Below, one piece after another: positions 60,363-64,000 of a stretch of 64,000 nt of DNA. The notes beneath the pieces were generated by a model that searched no databases, was not told where the DNA came from, and worked only from the letters and a program-made list of their open reading frames with translations. The stretch spans positions 1 through 64,000 of the forward strand of contig QHSX01000049.1 in NCBI GenBank assembly GCA_003221695.1. The letters are read 5' to 3'. Numbering within the stretch: the stretch's first letter is position 1; each line of letters starts with the position of its first letter. The position numbers and the translations under genes are program-made. The DNA comes from Candidatus Rokuibacteriota bacterium. Lineage in GTDB: Bacteria > Methylomirabilota > Methylomirabilia > Rokubacteriales > CSP1-6.

Positions 60363-61757
60363 ATGCAGCTCGAGCAGGTTGGTCCCTATCTCTGGCGGAT
60401 TCCCCGCGACGCGGGGCGCGGGATGCGCGTCCCGGGCCTGGTCGTCGCCGACGAGCGCCTGCTCACCTCCATCCGGAGCGACGCCTCGCTCGAGCAGATC
60501 GCCAACGGCGCCACCCTGCCCGGGATCGTCAGGGCCGCGCTCGCGATGCCGGACATCCACCAGGGGTACGGCCTGCCCGTCGGCGGCGTCGTGGCGACCG
60601 ACGCCGAGCGCGGGGTGATCAGCCCCGGCGCGATCGGGTTCGACATCAACTGCGGCGTGCGTCTCCTGAAGACCCCGCTCGACGCCGCCGACATCGCCGC
60701 CCGGATCGAACCGTTGGTGGACGCGCTCTACGCGGCGATCCCGACGGGCGTCGGCTCTCGCGGCGCGCTGACGCTCGACGCGCGGACGCTCGACGAGGTC
60801 ATGGCGCGCGGCGCCGCGTGGGCGGTGGAGCGGGGGTACGGCGTGCCCGGCGACCTCGAGCGGATCGAGTCGGGTGGCCGCCTCGACGGCGCCGACCCCG
60901 GCAAGGTCTCGGACCGCGCGCGCGAGCGAGGCCGCCGCCAGCTCGGCACCCTCGGCTCGGGGAATCATTTCCTCGAGGTGCAGGTGGTGGACGAGATCGA
61001 CGACGCGCACACCGCCGAGGCCCTCGGCATCCGCGCCGGGCAGGCGATGGTGATGATCCACACGGGGTCGCGCGGCCTTGGCCACCAGGTGTGCACCGAC
61101 TACCTCGAGGTGGCGGGCAAGGCCCTGCGCCGCTATGGCATCAGCGTGCCCGATCGCCAGCTCGCGTGCGCCCCGGCCGATTCCGCCGAGGCGCGCGACT
61201 ATCTCGGCGCCATGCGCGCCGCCGCGAACTTCGCGTTCGCGAACCGCCAGCTCCTGACCCACTGGGCCCGCGACGTCTGCGCGCGGGTGCTCGGCGCCGA
61301 AGCGCGCGACCTCGCCGTCGTCTACGATGTCGCGCACAACATCGCGAAGGTCGAGGAGCACGTGGTGGACGGCGTCGTCCGCCGCCTCATCGTGCACCGC
61401 AAGGGTGCGACACGCGCGTTCCCCGGACAGCCGGTGATCGTGCCCGGCGACATGGGCCGATACTCCTACCTCCTGGTCGGGACCGAGGCGGCGATGCGCG
61501 AGACCTTCGGGTCCACCTGCCACGGCGCGGGACGCGTGCTCTCCCGCACCGCGGCGGTGAAGGCGGCGCGCGGACGGCGCGTCGACGTCGAGCTGCGCGC
61601 GCGCGGCGTCGTCGCGCGCGCCACGGGCAGGGACGCCCTCGCCGAGGAGATGCCGGAGGCGTACAAGGACGTCAAAGACGTGGTGGACGTGGTCCACCGC
61701 TTCGGGATCTCCCTGCGCGTGGCGCGACTCAGACCCCTCGGCGTCATCAAGGGCTGA
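60363..61757 (+). CDS. rtcB: RNA-splicing ligase RtcB family protein
   Basis: 'AMPDIHQGYGLPVGGVVATDAERGVISPGAIGFDINCGVRLLKT', 'GSGNHFLEVQVVDEI', 'HTGSRGLGHQVCTDYL', 'HRKGATRAFPGQPVIVPGDMG', 'CHGAGR'. Confidence 0.96.
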   Translation: MQLEQVGPYLWRIPRDAGRGMRVPGLVVADERLLTSIRSDASLEQIANGATLPGIVRAALAMPDIHQGYGLPVGGVVATDAERGVISPGAIGFDINCGVRLLKTPLDAADIAARIEPLVDALYAAIPTGVGSRGALTLDARTLDEVMARGAAWAVERGYGVPGDLERIESGGRLDGADPGKVSDRARERGRRQLGTLGSGNHFLEVQVVDEIDDAHTAEALGIRAGQAMVMIHTGSRGLGHQVCTDYLEVAGKALRRYGISVPDRQLACAPADSAEARDYLGAMRAAANFAFANRQLLTHWARDVCARVLGAEARDLAVVYDVAHNIAKVEEHVVDGVVRRLIVHRKGATRAFPGQPVIVPGDMGRYSYLLVGTEAAMRETFGSTCHGAGRVLSRTAAVKAARGRRVDVELRARGVVARATGRDALAEEMPEAYKDVKDVVDVVHRFGISLRVARLRPLGVIKG

Positions 61758-61804
61758 GCGCGTGACCGCCGAGGGTCGGATCGCACGCATGGTAGACTAA
61801 GCCG

Positions 61805-63508
61805 ATGTCCTGGAGACTGAAGAAAAAATTCCAAGGCCTCCTGGCCGCGGAGCGGGGCACCATCCGCAAGGACTGGGGAGGGAAGATCGCCTTCGCCCTC
61901 GTCTACCCGAACACCTACGCCGTCGGCATGTCGAACCTCGGCTTCCAGACGATCTACCGCCACCTGAACGCCCTCCCCGACGTGGTGTGCGAGCGCGTCT
62001 TCCTGCCCGATCCCGAGGACCTCGCGGACCTCGGGCGCACGGAGGGTGTGCCGATCTCGCTCGAGTCGTTCCGGCGGCTCACCGACTTCCACATGGTCGG
62101 CTTCTCCGTCACCTACGAGGGCGATTACGTCAACGTGTTGCGCCTGCTAGCACTCGCCGGGATCCCGCTCCGCCCCGAGGACCGGCGCCCGAACGACCCG
62201 CTCGTCCTGATGGGCGGGGTCTGCGCCTTCTCCAACCCCGAGCCGGTCGCGCCGTTCATGGACGTCGTCGTCGTGGGTGAGGGCGAGGAGCTCGTCGCGG
62301 AGCTGATCGCGGCGTACCGGGAGCGCGCCGACGACCGCGAGCGACTCCTCGACGCGCTCGCGGCGCTCGAGGGCGTCTACGTGCCGTCGCGCTACGAGAT
62401 CGTCTACGCTCCCGACGGCACGGTCGGCGACGTCCTGCCGCAGGGCGCGACCCCGGCGATCGTGACGAAGCGCCGCCTGCGCAACGTCAACGCCTTCGAG
62501 ACCGTCGACGCCGTGAAGACGCCGAACGCCGAGTACGGGCACATGGCGCTCCTGGAGGTCGGTAAGGGGTGCAGTCGTGGCTGTCGGTTCTGTCTGGAAG
62601 GCCAGGTGTATCGACCGGTCAGGCACCGAAGCCTCGACGCCCTCCGCGAGACCGTGGCCCGCGTGGCCGCGAGCGGCGAGAGGCGTGTCGGGCTCGTCGG
62701 CGCGTGCGTCTCGGACTACCCATGGATCGGCGAGCTGCTGAAGATCGTCGAGGACACCGGGCTCGAGCTCTCGATCTCGTCGATCCGGGCCGACAGCCTC
62801 ACGGACGACCTCGTCGCCGCGCTCGCCCGCGGCGGTCACCGCACGCTGACCGTGGCGCCGGAGGCCGGCACGGAGCGACTCCGCCGGGCCATCCGCAAGG
62901 CGATCACCGACGAGCAGATCCTGGTCGCGTGCGACCTGGTCCGCGCGCACGGGATCCCGAACCTCAAGACCTACTTCATGATCGGCCAACCGACGGAGAC
63001 GCTCGAGGACGTGGAGGCGATCCCGCGCCTCGCCGAGCGGATGCTCGAGCGCCTCTCGGTGCCCGATCCGAACGCCAAGCCGTTCGGTCGGCTGACGCTC
63101 TCGATCTCGTCCTTCGTCCCGAAGCCCTGGACGCCCTTCCAGTGGGCGCCCTTCGCCGGCGCCGAGGCGCTCCAGACGAAGCTCGAGATCGTCAAGCGCG
63201 GCGCCCGGCGTCTCCACAACGTGCGGGTGCTGCACGAGAACCCGCGCGAGGCGGCGCTCCAGGCGCTGCTCGCCCGCGGCGACCGACGCGTCGCCGACTT
63301 CCTCGAGCTCGCGGCGTCGTTCGACGGCGACTGGCGGCGTGCGCTCCGCGAGTGGAAGGGCGACGCCGACTTCTGCACGACACGAGCCCGCTCGACGGAC
63401 GAGCGACTGCCGTGGGACCACTTCGACGTGGGCGTGAAGAAGGCGGGGCTGATCCGCGAATGGGAGCGGGCTCGGGCCGAGCCGCCCGTGGCGGTCGGAG
63501 CCGCCTGA
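61805..63508 (+). CDS. B12-binding-domain radical SAM protein (TIGR03960-like)
   Basis: 'NTYAVGMSNLGFQTIYRHLN', radical SAM motif 'CSRGCRFCLEGQVYRPVRHRS', 'APEAGTERLRRAIRKAI', 'LKTYFMIGQPTET'. Confidence 0.9.
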   Translation: MSWRLKKKFQGLLAAERGTIRKDWGGKIAFALVYPNTYAVGMSNLGFQTIYRHLNALPDVVCERVFLPDPEDLADLGRTEGVPISLESFRRLTDFHMVGFSVTYEGDYVNVLRLLALAGIPLRPEDRRPNDPLVLMGGVCAFSNPEPVAPFMDVVVVGEGEELVAELIAAYRERADDRERLLDALAALEGVYVPSRYEIVYAPDGTVGDVLPQGATPAIVTKRRLRNVNAFETVDAVKTPNAEYGHMALLEVGKGCSRGCRFCLEGQVYRPVRHRSLDALRETVARVAASGERRVGLVGACVSDYPWIGELLKIVEDTGLELSISSIRADSLTDDLVAALARGGHRTLTVAPEAGTERLRRAIRKAITDEQILVACDLVRAHGIPNLKTYFMIGQPTETLEDVEAIPRLAERMLERLSVPDPNAKPFGRLTLSISSFVPKPWTPFQWAPFAGAEALQTKLEIVKRGARRLHNVRVLHENPREAALQALLARGDRRVADFLELAASFDGDWRRALREWKGDADFCTTRARSTDERLPWDHFDVGVKKAGLIREWERARAEPPVAVGAA

Positions 63509-64000
63509 TGCGGATCGACGACAGGTACGGGCGCCCGCTGCGGAACCTCCGCATCTCGGTCACCGACCGGTGCAACCTGCGCTGCCAGTACTGCATGCCC
63601 GAGGAGGAGTACGTCTGGCTCCCGCGCGAGGAGATCCTCCACTTCGAGGAGATCAGCGCGCTCACCGACGTCTTCATGGACCTGGGGGTCGACAAGATCC
63701 GGCTCACGGGCGGCGAGCCGCTCCTCAGACGCGACCTGCCGCGCCTCATCCGCCTCCTCGCCCCGAAGCCCCGGCTGCGCGACCTCGCGATCACGACCAA
63801 CGGCGTGCTGCTCCTCGAGCAAGCGCGCGCGCTCAAGGACGCGGGCCTTCATCGCGTGACGGTGAGCCTCGACACCCTCCGCCCCGATCGGTTCGCCGCG
63901 CTCACACGCCGCCAGACCCACGCCCAGGTCCTGGAGGGCATCGGGGCGCTGGCGCGCGTGGGGTTTGCGGGAACCAAGCTCGATACGGTCGTGATCCGCG
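63508..64000 (+). CDS. moaA: GTP 3',8-cyclase MoaA (3' truncated by window edge)
   Basis: 'MRIDDRYGRPLRNLRISVTDRCNLRCQYCMPEEEYVWLPREEIL', 'KIRLTGGEPLLRRDLPRL', 'TTNGVLL'. Confidence 0.95.
   Translation, partial: MRIDDRYGRPLRNLRISVTDRCNLRCQYCMPEEEYVWLPREEILHFEEISALTDVFMDLGVDKIRLTGGEPLLRRDLPRLIRLLAPKPRLRDLAITTNGVLLLEQARALKDAGLHRVTVSLDTLRPDRFAALTRRQTHAQVLEGIGALARVGFAGTKLDTVVIR

Overview
This is a 64 kb, high-GC, almost entirely + strand chromosomal window from a bacterium. Gene content and style suggest a Rokubacteria/Methylomirabilota-like or related lineage, but that is inference only. Main blocks: (1) a near-gapless run ppdK-dapA-ilvB-ilvN-ilvC-psd-pssA-leuA-leuB-asd; (2) a formate dehydrogenase locus (fdhD, an alternative-oxidase-like diiron protein, two small unknown ORFs, Cys-type FdnG, FdnH, NrfD anchor, FdhE) followed by ccsA/hemX; (3) hemA-hemC-hemD-hemB, then a cysteine module (Cys-free Rrf2 regulator, CysM, CysO-like, Mec-like JAMM), then hemL; (4) a complete alternative complex III operon actA-F; (5) moeA, cpoB/ybgF, dprA-topA-xerC-hslVU, argBDFG, comB, pgsA-plsY-gpsA, galT; (6) a small relic integrated segment between a truncated tRNA-Gly copy and an intact tRNA-Gly; (7) tRNA-Gly/Cys/Leu, lgt, rtcB, a B12-binding radical SAM protein and partial moaA. 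The strongest candidate novelty is a short structure missed by the ORF track at about 1043-1255: a consensus sigma70-type promoter, a nearly leaderless 26-aa ORF with 7 Leu codons, mutually exclusive RNA stems and a perfect 15-bp terminator. It looks like a leucine-responsive ribosome-mediated attenuator at the head of the ppdK-ilv-leu operon. Other items worth a second look are three exact 67-bp tandem repeats between cysM and cysO, a 27-bp near-perfect inverted repeat before moeA, the decayed integrase with duplicated tRNA-Gly, and the alternative-oxidase-like gene in the formate dehydrogenase cluster.
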